The position numbers and the translations under genes are program-made. This document shows positions 46,948 through 56,510 of a DNA stretch of 64,000 bases, one piece after another. The stretch comes from Brevibacillus centrosporus (GTDB lineage: Bacteria; Bacillota; Bacilli; Brevibacillales; Brevibacillaceae), in contig NZ_RHHP01000005.1 in assembly GCF_003710815.1 (NCBI RefSeq), positions 1 to 64,000 of the forward strand, written 5' to 3'. The notes below the pieces were generated by a model. It saw nothing but the letters and a program-made list of their open reading frames with translations. It did not search any database and was not told the DNA's origin. How positions within the stretch are numbered: position 1 is the first letter of the stretch; every line of letters begins with the position of its first letter.

Positions 46948-46977
46948 GGAATTATAAGCGTTACGCTTATGAATTCC
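46948..46977. repeat. imperfect palindrome between T-box and pheS
   Basis: GGAATTATAAGCG and CGCTTATGAATTCC flank TTA and pair except for one bulged base. It lies after the T-box terminator, within the pheS 5' leader, and lacks a T run. Confidence 0.7.
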
Positions 46978-47077
46978 GGAGCGCATGGAAACTTACCGCA
47001 AAAACGCGGTCGCTCCTCCTTGAATAGGCCTCGATAAAGGGTTTACTTACCAAAAACCAATAAAGGAGCGATACGAA

Positions 47078-48112
47078 GTGCAAACTCGGTTGCAAGAGAT
47101 GAAAGACGCCGCACTGGGCCAGATCAGCCAAGTGACGGAAAGTGCACAACTTCAGGAATTGCGAGTCAAGTACCTGGGGAAAAAAGGGGAGCTGACAGAG
47201 CTTTTGCGCGGCATGGGAAGCCTCTCCGCAGAAGAGCGTCCACTGGTAGGCCAACTGGTCAATGAAGTGCGAGAAGCGCTGGAGTCTGCTTTTTCTGGTA
47301 AACAGCAGCAGCTCGAAGAAGCGGCATTGAACGCAAAGCTTACGTCGCAGACAGTAGACGTGACCCTGCCAGGCCGTCCTGTTCCAGCAGGAAGCATGCA
47401 TCCACTCTCCCGCATCATTGAAGAAATTGAAGACATTTTCGTGGGGCTGGGCTTTGAGGTAGCAGAGGGTCCAGAGGTGGAGATGGATCACTTCAACTTC
47501 GAAATGCTCAACCTGCCAAAGGATCACCCGGCACGTGATATGCAAGATACATTCTACGTGACCGATGAGATCCTGCTGCGTACGCATACCTCCCCTGTAC
47601 AGGCGCGTACGATGCTGAAAAAAGAAGGCAAAACACCGGTGAAAATCATCTGCCCGGGTAAAGTGTTCCGCCGTGATGACGACGACGCGACTCACTCCCA
47701 TCAATTCACGCAGATAGAGGGTCTGGTCATCGATAAAAATATCGGGATGAGTGATTTGAAAGGCATTTTGCTGACTTTCGCTCGCCAAATGTTCGGTGAG
47801 AATCAGCAGGTTCGTCTGCGTCCGAGCTTCTTCCCGTTCACAGAGCCTAGCGCAGAGGTTGACCTGCAGTGCTTCAACTGTGGAGGACATGGCTGCCGCG
47901 TTTGTAAGCAAACAGGCTGGATCGAGATCCTCGGCTCCGGTATGGTCCACCCGCGCGTATTGGAGATGGCGGGCTACAACCCGGAAGAAGTGAGCGGCTT
48001 TGCATTCGGTATGGGAGTAGAACGCATCGCGATGCTGAAATACGGCGTAGAAGACATTCGCCATTTTTATACAAACGACGTTCGTTTCTTGCGTCAGTTC
48101 AATCGAGAGTAG
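47078..48112 (+). CDS. pheS: phenylalanyl-tRNA synthetase alpha subunit
   Basis: The 344-residue catalytic subunit charges tRNA-Phe as an alpha2-beta2 enzyme. An N-terminal coiled coil (residues 1-85) binds tRNA. Motif 2 ([18 protein letters not shown]) and motif 3 ([17 protein letters not shown]) of class II synthetases are intact. The start is GTG with GGAGCG upstream. pheT follows 15 bases later. Confidence 0.97.
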   Translation: MQTRLQEMKDAALGQISQVTESAQLQELRVKYLGKKGELTELLRGMGSLSAEERPLVGQLVNEVREALESAFSGKQQQLEEAALNAKLTSQTVDVTLPGRPVPAGSMHPLSRIIEEIEDIFVGLGFEVAEGPEVEMDHFNFEMLNLPKDHPARDMQDTFYVTDEILLRTHTSPVQARTMLKKEGKTPVKIICPGKVFRRDDDDATHSHQFTQIEGLVIDKNIGMSDLKGILLTFARQMFGENQQVRLRPSFFPFTEPSAEVDLQCFNCGGHGCRVCKQTGWIEILGSGMVHPRVLEMAGYNPEEVSGFAFGMGVERIAMLKYGVEDIRHFYTNDVRFLRQFNRE

Positions 48113-48127
48113 AGAGGAGAGGCAAAG

Positions 48128-50551
48128 ATGAAGGTATCATACCAATGGTTATCGGAATACGTGGATCTGAGTGATTGCACGCCTCAAGAGCTGGCGGAAA
48201 AGCTGACTCGCAGTGGGGTAGAGGTAGATGCAGTTGAATCGCGCAATGCTGGCGTTTCTGGCTGTGTGATCGGTTATGTGAAGGAGCGCAGCAAGCACCC
48301 GGATGCGGACCGCTTGAACGTATGTATCGTAGATGCCGGCCAAGAGCAGGATCTGCAAATCGTTTGCGGTGCGCCAAACGTAGACAAAGGACAAAAGGTA
48401 ATCGTAGCCCTGATCGGTGCCAAACTGCCAGGCGGCTTGAACATCAAGCGCTCGAAACTGCGCGGAGTAGAATCTCAAGGGATGATTTGCTCGGCAAAAG
48501 AACTGGGTCTCAACGACAAGCTGCTGGCAAAAGATCAGCAAGAAGGCATCATGGTCCTGCCAGAAGATGCGGAAATCGGAATGGATGCCGTATCTTATCT
48601 GGGACTGGACGATTCTATTCTGGAGCTGGGCCTCACGCCAAACCGCTCCGATTGCTTGAGCATGCTGGGTGTTGCCTATGAGGTAGGTGCGATCCTAGGA
48701 AAAGAAGTGCTGCTGCCGCAAATCGACCTCGTAGAAAGCGACGAGCAAAATCCGCTTCGCGTGAAAATCGATGCGAGTGCAGAGTGCTACCAATACCATG
48801 GACGTCATTTCAAGAACGCGAAAATTGCAAGCTCTCCGCAATGGATGAAAAACCGTCTGATGGCCGCGGGTGTACGCCCAATCAACAACGTGGTGGACGT
48901 AACCAACTACGTTCTGCTCGAATACGGTCAGCCTCTCCATGCTTTCGACGCGGGACAGGTAGCGGATCGTTCCATCATCGTACGTCTTGCACAGGAAGGC
49001 GAAACGCTAGTGACGCTGGACGATCAGGAGCGCAAGCTGGACGCGCAAACCCTGTTGATCACGGATCCCACCAAAGGCTTGGCGATCGCTGGGGTAATGG
49101 GTGGAGCCAACTCCGAGATCACAGGTGAAACGACCGAGATCATTTTGGAGGCAGCTTGGTTCACGCCGAAAACCGTTCGTCGCACAGCACGTTCGCTCGG
49201 GATGCGCACAGAGGGCTGCGTTCGCTGGGAAAAAGGCGTAGACCAGAAGCGTGTACAGGAAGCGGGTGAGCGTGCAGCTTCCCTGATTCAAAAGCTGTCC
49301 GGTGCAACTATTTCCAAAGGAATTGCGTCTGCAGTTGAAAAGGAACCGCAAGCTGCCGTGGTTAGCGTTACTTTGGCAAAAATCAATCAGCATCTGGGGA
49401 CATCGATGGTTGCCTCTGAGGTATCGCCTATCTTTGATCGTCTGCAGTTCCCTTATGAGACAGCAAACGACAGCTGGACGGTAACCGTGCCAACCCGCCG
49501 TGGCGACGTCACCCTGCCGGAGGACCTGGTAGAGGAAGTGGCTCGCTTGTACGGCTACGACAACATCCCGACTAGCTTGCCGAGCGGAGTGACCAGTCAA
49601 GGCTTCCTGACACCTGAGCAGCAGCTGCGCCGTACCATTCGCCGCCATTTGATCGGAGTCGGACTGAACGAAGCGATCTCTTACGCACTGCTGCATCCAG
49701 ACCGCGTAGAGGATGCGGCAGGCTTGCATCAGGAGCAGGTAAAACCGGTTGCTCTGCTCATGCCAATGAGCGAAGAGCGCAGCGTCTTGCGCACGAGCTT
49801 GATTCCAAGCTTGCTGGAGACGATCGCCTATAACAAAAACCGCCAAAACCACGATGTAGGGATCTTTGAACTGGGTCGAGTATTCCTTAGCACAGAAGAA
49901 ACACTAACACAGCTGCCAGAAGAGCGTCTGTATGTCGGTGGTGCCGTGACAGGCCAATGGATTCCTCAAAACTGGATGGGTGCAAAACAGGCGGTAGATT
50001 TTTATCAGGCTAAAGGGATTGTAGATTCTCTCTTGGCGCGCCTCGGTATCCAAAATGTGCAATACAAAGCTGTATCTGATCTGAAGGGCACGCATCCAGG
50101 CCGTACGGCAGAAGTGTGGGCGCAGGAGCTTCGTTTGGGCTATGTGGGTCAAACCCATCCAGGTACGGAAAAGGCGTACGATCTGAACGAAACGTACGTA
50201 TTCCAGCTGGATGTAGCGAAACTGGTTGAGGCCGCAACAGGTATGGGCTTCTATAACAAGCTTCCAAAATTCCCGGCTGTGACCCGTGACCTTGCTCTTG
50301 TCGTAGATCGCACTGTTCCAGCAGGTGCGCTGGAAGCGACAATCCGCGAGGCGGCAGGGGAGCTGCTCGAGTCCGTGACCTTGTTCGACGTATACACAGG
50401 CGAGCGGATTGCTTTGGATAAGAAAAGTATGGCGTTTGCTTTGGTTCTGCGCAATGCAGAGCGTACTCTCCAGGATGAAGAGATCCAGCAGGTGACGAAT
50501 GCTGTTATCGAAGCTCTGAAAGTCAATACAGGTGCTGAGCTTCGCATGTAA
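48128..50551 (+). CDS. pheT: phenylalanyl-tRNA synthetase beta subunit
   Basis: The 807-residue subunit has an N-terminal EMAP-like tRNA-binding domain (residues about 40-150), the B3/B4 editing domain (around 200-380, containing INNVVDVTNYVLLEYGQPLHAFD), B5 and a C-terminal anticodon-binding FDX-ACB domain (about 715-807). AGGAGAGG precedes the ATG. Confidence 0.97.
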   Translation: MKVSYQWLSEYVDLSDCTPQELAEKLTRSGVEVDAVESRNAGVSGCVIGYVKERSKHPDADRLNVCIVDAGQEQDLQIVCGAPNVDKGQKVIVALIGAKLPGGLNIKRSKLRGVESQGMICSAKELGLNDKLLAKDQQEGIMVLPEDAEIGMDAVSYLGLDDSILELGLTPNRSDCLSMLGVAYEVGAILGKEVLLPQIDLVESDEQNPLRVKIDASAECYQYHGRHFKNAKIASSPQWMKNRLMAAGVRPINNVVDVTNYVLLEYGQPLHAFDAGQVADRSIIVRLAQEGETLVTLDDQERKLDAQTLLITDPTKGLAIAGVMGGANSEITGETTEIILEAAWFTPKTVRRTARSLGMRTEGCVRWEKGVDQKRVQEAGERAASLIQKLSGATISKGIASAVEKEPQAAVVSVTLAKINQHLGTSMVASEVSPIFDRLQFPYETANDSWTVTVPTRRGDVTLPEDLVEEVARLYGYDNIPTSLPSGVTSQGFLTPEQQLRRTIRRHLIGVGLNEAISYALLHPDRVEDAAGLHQEQVKPVALLMPMSEERSVLRTSLIPSLLETIAYNKNRQNHDVGIFELGRVFLSTEETLTQLPEERLYVGGAVTGQWIPQNWMGAKQAVDFYQAKGIVDSLLARLGIQNVQYKAVSDLKGTHPGRTAEVWAQELRLGYVGQTHPGTEKAYDLNETYVFQLDVAKLVEAATGMGFYNKLPKFPAVTRDLALVVDRTVPAGALEATIREAAGELLESVTLFDVYTGERIALDKKSMAFALVLRNAERTLQDEEIQQVTNAVIEALKVNTGAELRM

Positions 50552-50631
50552 GATAGCTTGACGAAATCTGACATTTTCAGTAACCTAAAATGGAAAAGTA
50601 GAGCAAAGGTCGCAGTAGGGAGGAACCCCTC

Positions 50632-50907
50632 GTGCAAGGTGATGGGAAAAATCGTTTGACGGTGGATATCTTTGGCCAACAATACCGGCTCAGTGGGAAA
50701 GCTAGTGTCAATCACATACGCATGGTGGCCGGTTTCGTTGATGATAAGATGAACGAAATCGCCAACGGTAACCATCGTTTGGACACGGCCAAAATCGCCG
50801 TACTTTCGGCAGTCAATATTGCGGATGAATACTTCCGCCTGCGTCAGGAGTACGAAGAGCTGCTGAAGATTCTTCAGGAAGATGCAAATGGAAAAGAGAT
50901 AGACTAA
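50632..50907 (+). CDS. zapA: cell division protein ZapA
   Basis: The 91-residue protein NRLTVDIFGQQYRLSGKASVNHIRMVAGFVDDKM matches ZapA, which cross-links FtsZ filaments at the division site. The C-terminal half is a predicted coiled coil. The GTG start follows AGGGAGGAAC. Position after pheT is conserved in Bacillales. Its stop codon touches the terminator. Confidence 0.93.
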   Translation: MQGDGKNRLTVDIFGQQYRLSGKASVNHIRMVAGFVDDKMNEIANGNHRLDTAKIAVLSAVNIADEYFRLRQEYEELLKILQEDANGKEID

Positions 50908-50931
50908 AAGAGGGGCAACTGCCCCTCTTTT
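50906..50931 (+). terminator. terminator after zapA
   Basis: AAAAGAGGGGC and GCCCCTCTTTT form an 11-base-pair stem; the stem begins inside the zapA stop codon. Confidence 0.92.
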
Positions 50932-51047
50932 CACGTTGTACAGGAAGCATGTATAAGATTCTTGGCCAGTATAAGTGCAACTAAGGCTCCGCCACAAAAG
51001 CTTGGCGGAGCCAAGTTTTCCAATAAGAAAACAGGGGAGACGAAGGG

Positions 51048-51893
51048 ATGAGCGTGCTTGCGAATGAAGCATTGGCGGAAAAAGACGAAAAGCTTGGACG
51101 TATTTTGCGTGAGATGAAGGCTGTCTTGATCGCATTCTCTGGCGGCGTTGACAGCACCTTTTTGCTGGCGAGAGCCGTACAAGAGCTCGGCGAATCAGCG
51201 ATTGCGGTTACCGCTGCATCCGAGACCTTTCCGACAAGGGAATTCGAAGCAGCCAAACAGCTTGCAGCGCAGCTGGGTGCACGGTTTATGACCACGGAAA
51301 TACGCGAAATGGAAAATCAGAATTTTGTCTCAAATCCAGTAAATCGCTGCTTTTTTTGCAAAGACGGTTTGTACGAACACCTGGGAAAAATGGCGGAGGA
51401 AAATGAGTGGCAGGCGATCATTTGCGATGGAGCAAACATGGATGATCAGGGGGATTATCGGCCGGGCCGGGTCGCTGCTGCACAAAGGGGAGTAAGAAGC
51501 CCGCTGCAGGAGGCAGGATTTTATAAGGAAGACATCCGCACGCTTTCCAAGGTAATGGGCTTATCCACTTGGAACAAGCCGTCTTTTGCTTGTTTGTCCT
51601 CCAGAATACCCTATGGCTCTCACATCACCTTGGAAAAAATTGATCAAATCGACAAGGCTGAGGGCTATTTGCTCAGTCTCGGATTTCATCAGGTGCGGGT
51701 CCGCCATCACGATACGATTGCGAGGATTGAAGTTGCCCCGGATGATTTTAGCCGCTTGCTGTCTCATCATGCACAAATAAACAAGGTTCTGCGAGATATC
51801 GGTTTTTCCTACGTGACACTGGATTTGTTTGGCTACCAGACAGGTAGTATGAACGCTGTATTGGGATCGGACGTGAAAAAACAGCATGGCTGA
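51048..51893 (+). CDS. larE: ATP-dependent sulfur transferase LarE, three-cysteine type
   Basis: The 281-residue PP-loop enzyme adds sulfur to the pyridinium precursor of the nickel-pincer nucleotide cofactor. The PP-loop SGGVDS is at residues 31-36. C101 and C104 (RCFFCK) plus C182 (ACLSSR) make the three-cysteine set known from LarE proteins that hold a [4Fe-4S] cluster; C182 matches the sacrificial cysteine of the one-cysteine type. The larB start lies eight bases inside its end. AGGGGAGACGAAGG precedes the ATG. Confidence 0.93.
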   Translation: MSVLANEALAEKDEKLGRILREMKAVLIAFSGGVDSTFLLARAVQELGESAIAVTAASETFPTREFEAAKQLAAQLGARFMTTEIREMENQNFVSNPVNRCFFCKDGLYEHLGKMAEENEWQAIICDGANMDDQGDYRPGRVAAAQRGVRSPLQEAGFYKEDIRTLSKVMGLSTWNKPSFACLSSRIPYGSHITLEKIDQIDKAEGYLLSLGFHQVRVRHHDTIARIEVAPDDFSRLLSHHAQINKVLRDIGFSYVTLDLFGYQTGSMNAVLGSDVKKQHG

Positions 51894-52632
51894 TGTGAAG
51901 TGGATTTTGCAGGAAGTGCAGGCTGGCCGTCTGGATATTGAGCGGGCGAGTGAGCTTTTGCAAGCAGCGGGAAAGCTTGATTACGCTACATTGGACTTAG
52001 AGCGTGCCGAGCGAACCGGATTTCCTGAAGTGGTGTACGGGGCTGGGAAAAGTGTGGAGCAGCTAATTGGGATCATGGAGCGGCTGCGGGAACATCAGGA
52101 GCTGGTGCTGGTGACGAGAGTGAACGATAACCAGGCACAGCATGTCCAGGAGCGTTGGCCAGACATTCAGTATGAAAAGGAGGCTGCTCTGCTCATTTCC
52201 AGTCGAGAACGGCTAAAGCCCGTGCGCGAAGGTTATGTGGCAGTGGTGGCTGCAGGAACGTCTGATTGGTCAGTGGCGCAAGAAGCTGCCTGGACCGTAC
52301 GCTGCTTTGGCAGTGAAGCGAGAGTCATCGCAGATGTAGGAGTGGCAGGCATTCACCGCTTGTTCGAGCGCTTGGAGGAAATCAGGGGAGCGTCCGTGGT
52401 CGTCTGTGTGGCCGGCATGGAAGGTGCGCTTGCCAGTGTGCTCGCGGGGCTGGTGGATATTCCGGTAATTGCAGTGCCGACCAGCGTTGGCTACGGAGCA
52501 AACTTCGGCGGCGTTTCTGCTTTGCTGTCCATGCTCAATTCGTGCGCTACCGGAGTGGCTGTCGTCAACATTGACAATGGCTTTGGCGCCGGCTACATGG
52601 CGGGAATGATACATAGATGCTCGACGAAATAA
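51886..52632 (+). CDS. larB: pyridinium-3,5-biscarboxylic acid mononucleotide synthase LarB
   Basis: The 248-residue protein has a C-terminal PurE-like (AIR carboxylase) domain with VVAAGTSDWSVAQEA, VVCVAGMEGALASVLAGLV and PTSVGYGANFGGVSALLSML. It carboxylates and hydrolyses nicotinic acid adenine dinucleotide, the first step to the nickel-pincer cofactor. It overlaps larE by eight bases. The nickel insertase larC and the racemase larA are not in this window; degenerate DNA follows directly. Confidence 0.93.
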   Translation: MADVKWILQEVQAGRLDIERASELLQAAGKLDYATLDLERAERTGFPEVVYGAGKSVEQLIGIMERLREHQELVLVTRVNDNQAQHVQERWPDIQYEKEAALLISSRERLKPVREGYVAVVAAGTSDWSVAQEAAWTVRCFGSEARVIADVGVAGIHRLFERLEEIRGASVVVCVAGMEGALASVLAGLVDIPVIAVPTSVGYGANFGGVSALLSMLNSCATGVAVVNIDNGFGAGYMAGMIHRCSTK

Positions 52633-52839
52633 AGCTTTAGACTGGGAAATATAGTTGTAGACACGGAAAGTATAGGATTAGACTGGCGTGGGCGTTAACG
52701 AGCAGTTACGCGCAATTCGCGCGACGTGCGCAGCCTTCCTATTCACATTGACAATGGAACTGGCAATTCGTATGATCAAATTTAGAATTGTAAAAAATTG
52801 AAAATGGGGTCGTAAACAAAATTACCGAAATCACAAGAT

Positions 52840-53466
52840 TGAGCCCGCGAAGGTTGGTCACGGCGGAGATGGCGCGCGGTTTCAGTTCACGATCCAAGTG
52901 CCGGACGTTGACCGGGTATGCGATGAGCTGGAAGCGCGGGGCGTTACGTTATTGAATGGACCGATAACGCGTTCCTGGGGGCGGCGGACGGCTTGGATCT
53001 GGACGGATATTCGATAGAGCAGCTGCGATTTAATTCCGAAGACGTATGGTCGGTCGGACAAATGTATATACACGTGATCGATGTGGCGGAAGAGTACATC
53101 GGGCATATTGAAACATGTACCAAGGCAACAAACGAAGAGCCTGGAGGCAAGACGGAAGTCGGAACAAAGGCACTTGCCGAAAAAGAGTGGCCCAACATCA
53201 GTGTGAAGCTTGAGCAACCGCCAAACGCGACAAAAAACCCCGAAAGCAAGGATGAGATCATAGCCGGCCTGGAACAGGTGCTAGAGAAGTTAGCCCACTG
53301 GGAGTGTCGTGTAGATGAGGCAAATCCGGAATGCAAGGTGCGCCATGGCTGGTTTGGTTGGCTCAACGCGCGTGAATGGTTTGAGATGGTTGGTATGCAC
53401 AGCAGGCACCATTTGCGCCAGAAGGCGAAGCTGGACGAGAAGCTGGCGGAGGCAGGCATAAGCTAG
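52840..53466 (+). pseudogene. VOC (glyoxalase-like) remnant joined to truncated DinB-like gene
   Basis: From about 52870 one frame reads ARFQFTIQVPDVDRVCDELEARGVTLLNGP then RSWGRRTAW and stops at about 53018; this is the C-terminal part of a VOC/glyoxalase-fold protein. A second frame, open from a TTG at 52993, continues as LDGYSIEQLRF, EDVWSVGQMYIHVIDVAEEY and ends AREWFEMVGMHSRHHLRQK at 53466, a DinB-fold sequence lacking its N-terminal part. No ribosome site or proper start was found. The piece from 52633 to 52840 shows no gene. It looks like a deletion scar joining two genes. Confidence 0.65.
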
Positions 53467-53509
53467 CCCGATTTTCTATAACTTTTTACTGCGAAAGTCT
53501 GTCTAACAG

Positions 53510-53546
53510 AAAAAAGAGCCAACCCATGAAGAGTTGGCTCTTTTTT
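53510..53546. terminator. bidirectional terminator before the YvlD-like gene end
   Basis: AAAAAAGAGCCAAC and its exact complement at 53533-53546 form a 14-base-pair stem between the converging relic and membrane protein gene. Confidence 0.92.
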
Positions 53547-53554
53547 CATTTCAG

Positions 53555-53929
53555 CTACGTCTCTTGCTTGTTCCCAGCGTCTCCGTTGTGCAGATCCATA
53601 TGGGTCTTGATCGGGATGAACAGGTCGATAATCCCGATGACAAGCGAAGCGAGCAGCGCCCCCAAGATCGTTACGTGGAAACCGGAAACGATATACTGGG
53701 TGAGGTAGATAACGACGGCGCTGACGATGAAGCCGACGATCCCCCGATTGTAAGGGGAGATACGATCGCCAAACATCGCTTCGATGACCCAGCCCAGCAG
53801 GGCAATGACAACAGCTGCGAGAAGAGCTGTCCAGAAGCTGCTAACGGAAAAGCCAGGTACGAGAAATCCGACAAACATCAGGACTACGGCAGCGACGATA
53901 AAGCGGACGATATGGCGCATGATCGTCAT
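53555..53929 (-). CDS. four-helix membrane protein, phage-holin-like superfamily IV (YvlD type)
   Basis: The 124-residue protein has four hydrophobic segments (about residues 7-25, 31-50, 62-80 and 86-105) and a short hydrophilic tail. Its layout matches the Bacillus YvlD/holin superfamily IV group, linked to envelope stress. AAAGGAGGA precedes the ATG. No phage genes are nearby, so the holin label reflects fold only. Confidence 0.85.
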   Translation of the reverse strand: MTIMRHIVRFIVAAVVLMFVGFLVPGFSVSSFWTALLAAVVIALLGWVIEAMFGDRISPYNRGIVGFIVSAVVIYLTQYIVSGFHVTILGALLASLVIGIIDLFIPIKTHMDLHNGDAGNKQET

Positions 53930-54030
53930 GTGTACTCCTCCTTTTAAATTGTTTCATACTCATTCTGGCTCTTTGGGTGTCGAACTATGCTACAGAAGGG
54001 CGTGTAAAATTATCCTTGGAACGGCTAGCA

Positions 54031-54039
54031 TGATATAAT
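54031..54039 (+). promoter_or_regulatory. extended -10 promoter of mutS2
   Basis: TGATATAAT at 54031-54039 is a TGnTATAAT extended -10 box about 100 bases before mutS2. The -35 region is weak. Confidence 0.55.
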
Positions 54040-54137
54040 GGTTAGAACGAATGGCTCATACAGCCTGTGTTTATCATTCCCCATGATCAGCAGGTTCTTG
54101 TAAGGTGTGCCATTGGCGGAAAGTAAGGAGGATTTAA

Positions 54138-56495
54138 GTGGAACAACGAGTGTTAAAAACATTGGAATACGATAAAATCGTTGCTCTCCTGGTGGATAAA
54201 GCGACTTGCACATATGGAAAAGAAAAGGCGGCAGAGCTGCTCCCGTTTACACGTATGGAGGAAGTGAGCATCGCCCAAAGAGGGACGTCTGAGGCCGCTA
54301 CCGTACTGCGTTTGAAAGGCAGCGTACCGCTCGGAGGAATCCGTGATATCCGTGGCCCTGTTCAACGCGCTCGTCTCAACGCGATGCTGGCGCCTTTGGA
54401 GCTTATGGATACAGCAAGTACCATTGCGGCAGGACGCAAGCTCAAGCATTTCCTGCTGGATATGTGCGACGACCATGAGCTGCCGCTGCTGCGCGATCAG
54501 GCAGAGCGGATCGAGGGCTTGCGAGAGCTGGAGATGGAGATTCGCCGCTGTGTCGATGAGAGCGGCGACATTTTGGATAGTGCCAGCGTAGAGCTGCGTT
54601 CCGTTCGGCAAGAAATTCGTCAGCTGGAAGCGAGAATACGGGAAAAGCTGGATCAGATGACGCGTTCTTCCTCGTACCAGAAAATGCTGATGGAAAGTAT
54701 CGTGACGATTCGCGGAGACCGGTTTGTCATTCCGGTCAAACAGGAATACCGTCACGTTTTCGGAGGAATCGTCCACGATCAGTCTGCTTCGGGGGCCACG
54801 CTCTTTATTGAACCAGAGGTCATCGTCTCCATGAACAACAAGCTTCGCGAACTGCGTCTGCGCGAGGAGCGTGAGGTAGAGCGCATCCTGTACTTGCTGA
54901 CTGAACAGGTAGCTTTTGCTGTAGAGGCGCTTCTGGAAAATGTCGAGGCTTTGACAGAGCTTGACTTTCTGTTTGCCAAAGCGCAGCTGTCCTGGAGTAT
55001 GAAGGCGATCTGTCCGCGCATGAACGATCGTGGATATTTAAATTTACGTAAAGCGCGGCATCCTTTGATTCCCCGCGATGTCGTCGTTCCGGTAAATGTA
55101 GAGCTTGGTGGAGAGTATCAGGCGATCGTCGTGACTGGTCCCAATACCGGGGGGAAAACCGTGTCCCTGAAAACGATCGGCCTGCTTTCCCTGATGGCGA
55201 TGGCGGGCTTGCATGTGCCAGCCGAGGAAGAGAGCGAGATGACGGTATTTTCTTCCGTGTTTGCCGATATCGGAGACGAACAGTCCATTGAGCAAAGCCT
55301 CTCGACGTTTTCCAGCCATATGAAAAATATCATTCACATCCTGGAAACGATGGATGAGAAAAGCCTGGTTCTGTTTGACGAGCTGGGGGCAGGTACAGAC
55401 CCGACAGAAGGCGCTGCCTTGGCGATGTCCATTATCGATCACGTCATCGAGTCGGGTGCTCGTCTGGTTGCGACAACACACTACAGCGAGCTGAAGGCGT
55501 ATGCGTACGACAAGCCGGAGGTCATCAACGCGAGTGTGGAATTCGATGTGGAGACGCTGCGGCCAACCTACCGCCTCATGATCGGGGTGCCAGGTCGCTC
55601 CAATGCGTTTGCCATCGCCAGACGTCTCGGGCTTCCAGAAGCAATCATCGATGCTGCGCGCGGCTCCATCAGCGAAGAAGACAACCAGGTCGAAAGCATG
55701 ATTGCCTCCCTGGAACGCAACCGCAAGACAGCGGAGGAAGATCGACAAAAGGCAGCTGAAATCAGACGGGAAGCAGAAAGACTGCAACGTGAGCTGGAAG
55801 AAGAACGCGCGCGTTTTGCCGAAGAGAAAAACAAGCGGATGGAGCGGGCAGAAGACGAGGCGCGCATCGCCGTTCAGCTGGCCAAGGAAGAAGCGGAGAC
55901 TATTATCCGCGAGCTGCGTGAGATGATGGCAGAAGGTGTGGAAATCAAAGAGCATCGCCTGATCGATGCCAAGAAGCGCCTCGGCAATGCCGTCCTCGAG
56001 CTGGACAAAGAAAAAGTGAAGAAACCAGCCAAGGCGGTACGCGCGACACAGATTAAAGTGGGCGACGAGGTCATGGTGACGAGCTTTGGGCAAAAAGGGA
56101 CTGTGCTGGAAAAAGTCAATAACGATGAGTTCCTCGTGCAAATTGGCATCATGAAAATGAAGGTAAAGCGCGAAGACATGCACGTCCAAAATTCGGTGCA
56201 GCAAAAGCCGCAGGCGACCCCTTATACTTCGGTCAAGCGCAGAAGCGACAACATCAAGATGGATCTGGATTTGCGCGGCTACAATGTAGAGGATGGCATT
56301 CGCGAAATCGATCAATTCCTCGACGACGCCTTGCTGGCGGGGCTGCACTCCGTCTCGATCATTCACGGACATGGTACCGGTGTTCTACGTAAAGGTGTCC
56401 ACGAGTACTTGCGCCACCATCGCAACGTCAAATCCTTTCGCCTGGGCGGTCAAGGAGAAGGCGGAGTGGGTGCTACCATTGCCGAATTGAAATAA
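54138..56495 (+). CDS. mutS2: endonuclease MutS2
   Basis: The 785-residue protein combines a MutS-type clamp/ATPase core (Walker A GPNTGGKTVSLKT near residue 333; Walker B region VLFDELGAGTDP) with a C-terminal Smr nuclease domain (DLRGYNVEDGIREIDQF, then HGHGTGVLRKGV). It lacks the mismatch-binding domain of MutS. Homologues act against recombination or in ribosome rescue of collided ribosomes. The GTG start follows AAGGAGG. A long charged coiled coil lies between residues 520 and 640. Confidence 0.95.
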   Translation: MEQRVLKTLEYDKIVALLVDKATCTYGKEKAAELLPFTRMEEVSIAQRGTSEAATVLRLKGSVPLGGIRDIRGPVQRARLNAMLAPLELMDTASTIAAGRKLKHFLLDMCDDHELPLLRDQAERIEGLRELEMEIRRCVDESGDILDSASVELRSVRQEIRQLEARIREKLDQMTRSSSYQKMLMESIVTIRGDRFVIPVKQEYRHVFGGIVHDQSASGATLFIEPEVIVSMNNKLRELRLREEREVERILYLLTEQVAFAVEALLENVEALTELDFLFAKAQLSWSMKAICPRMNDRGYLNLRKARHPLIPRDVVVPVNVELGGEYQAIVVTGPNTGGKTVSLKTIGLLSLMAMAGLHVPAEEESEMTVFSSVFADIGDEQSIEQSLSTFSSHMKNIIHILETMDEKSLVLFDELGAGTDPTEGAALAMSIIDHVIESGARLVATTHYSELKAYAYDKPEVINASVEFDVETLRPTYRLMIGVPGRSNAFAIARRLGLPEAIIDAARGSISEEDNQVESMIASLERNRKTAEEDRQKAAEIRREAERLQRELEEERARFAEEKNKRMERAEDEARIAVQLAKEEAETIIRELREMMAEGVEIKEHRLIDAKKRLGNAVLELDKEKVKKPAKAVRATQIKVGDEVMVTSFGQKGTVLEKVNNDEFLVQIGIMKMKVKREDMHVQNSVQQKPQATPYTSVKRRSDNIKMDLDLRGYNVEDGIREIDQFLDDALLAGLHSVSIIHGHGTGVLRKGVHEYLRHHRNVKSFRLGGQGEGGVGATIAELK

Positions 56496-56510
56496 ACGGG
56501 AGGGGACACC

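Noticed and set aside
46967..48064. A 365-residue minus-strand open frame
   Set aside because: It lies exactly opposite pheS, has no ribosome site and shows no domain pattern; the pheS frame is certain.
53555..53929. A prophage remnant suggested by the holin-like protein
   Set aside because: The protein matches the chromosomal YvlD group and no other phage gene is nearby.
55044..56372. A 442-residue minus-strand open frame
   Set aside because: It is the antisense shadow of mutS2, produced by the GC-biased codons of that gene.
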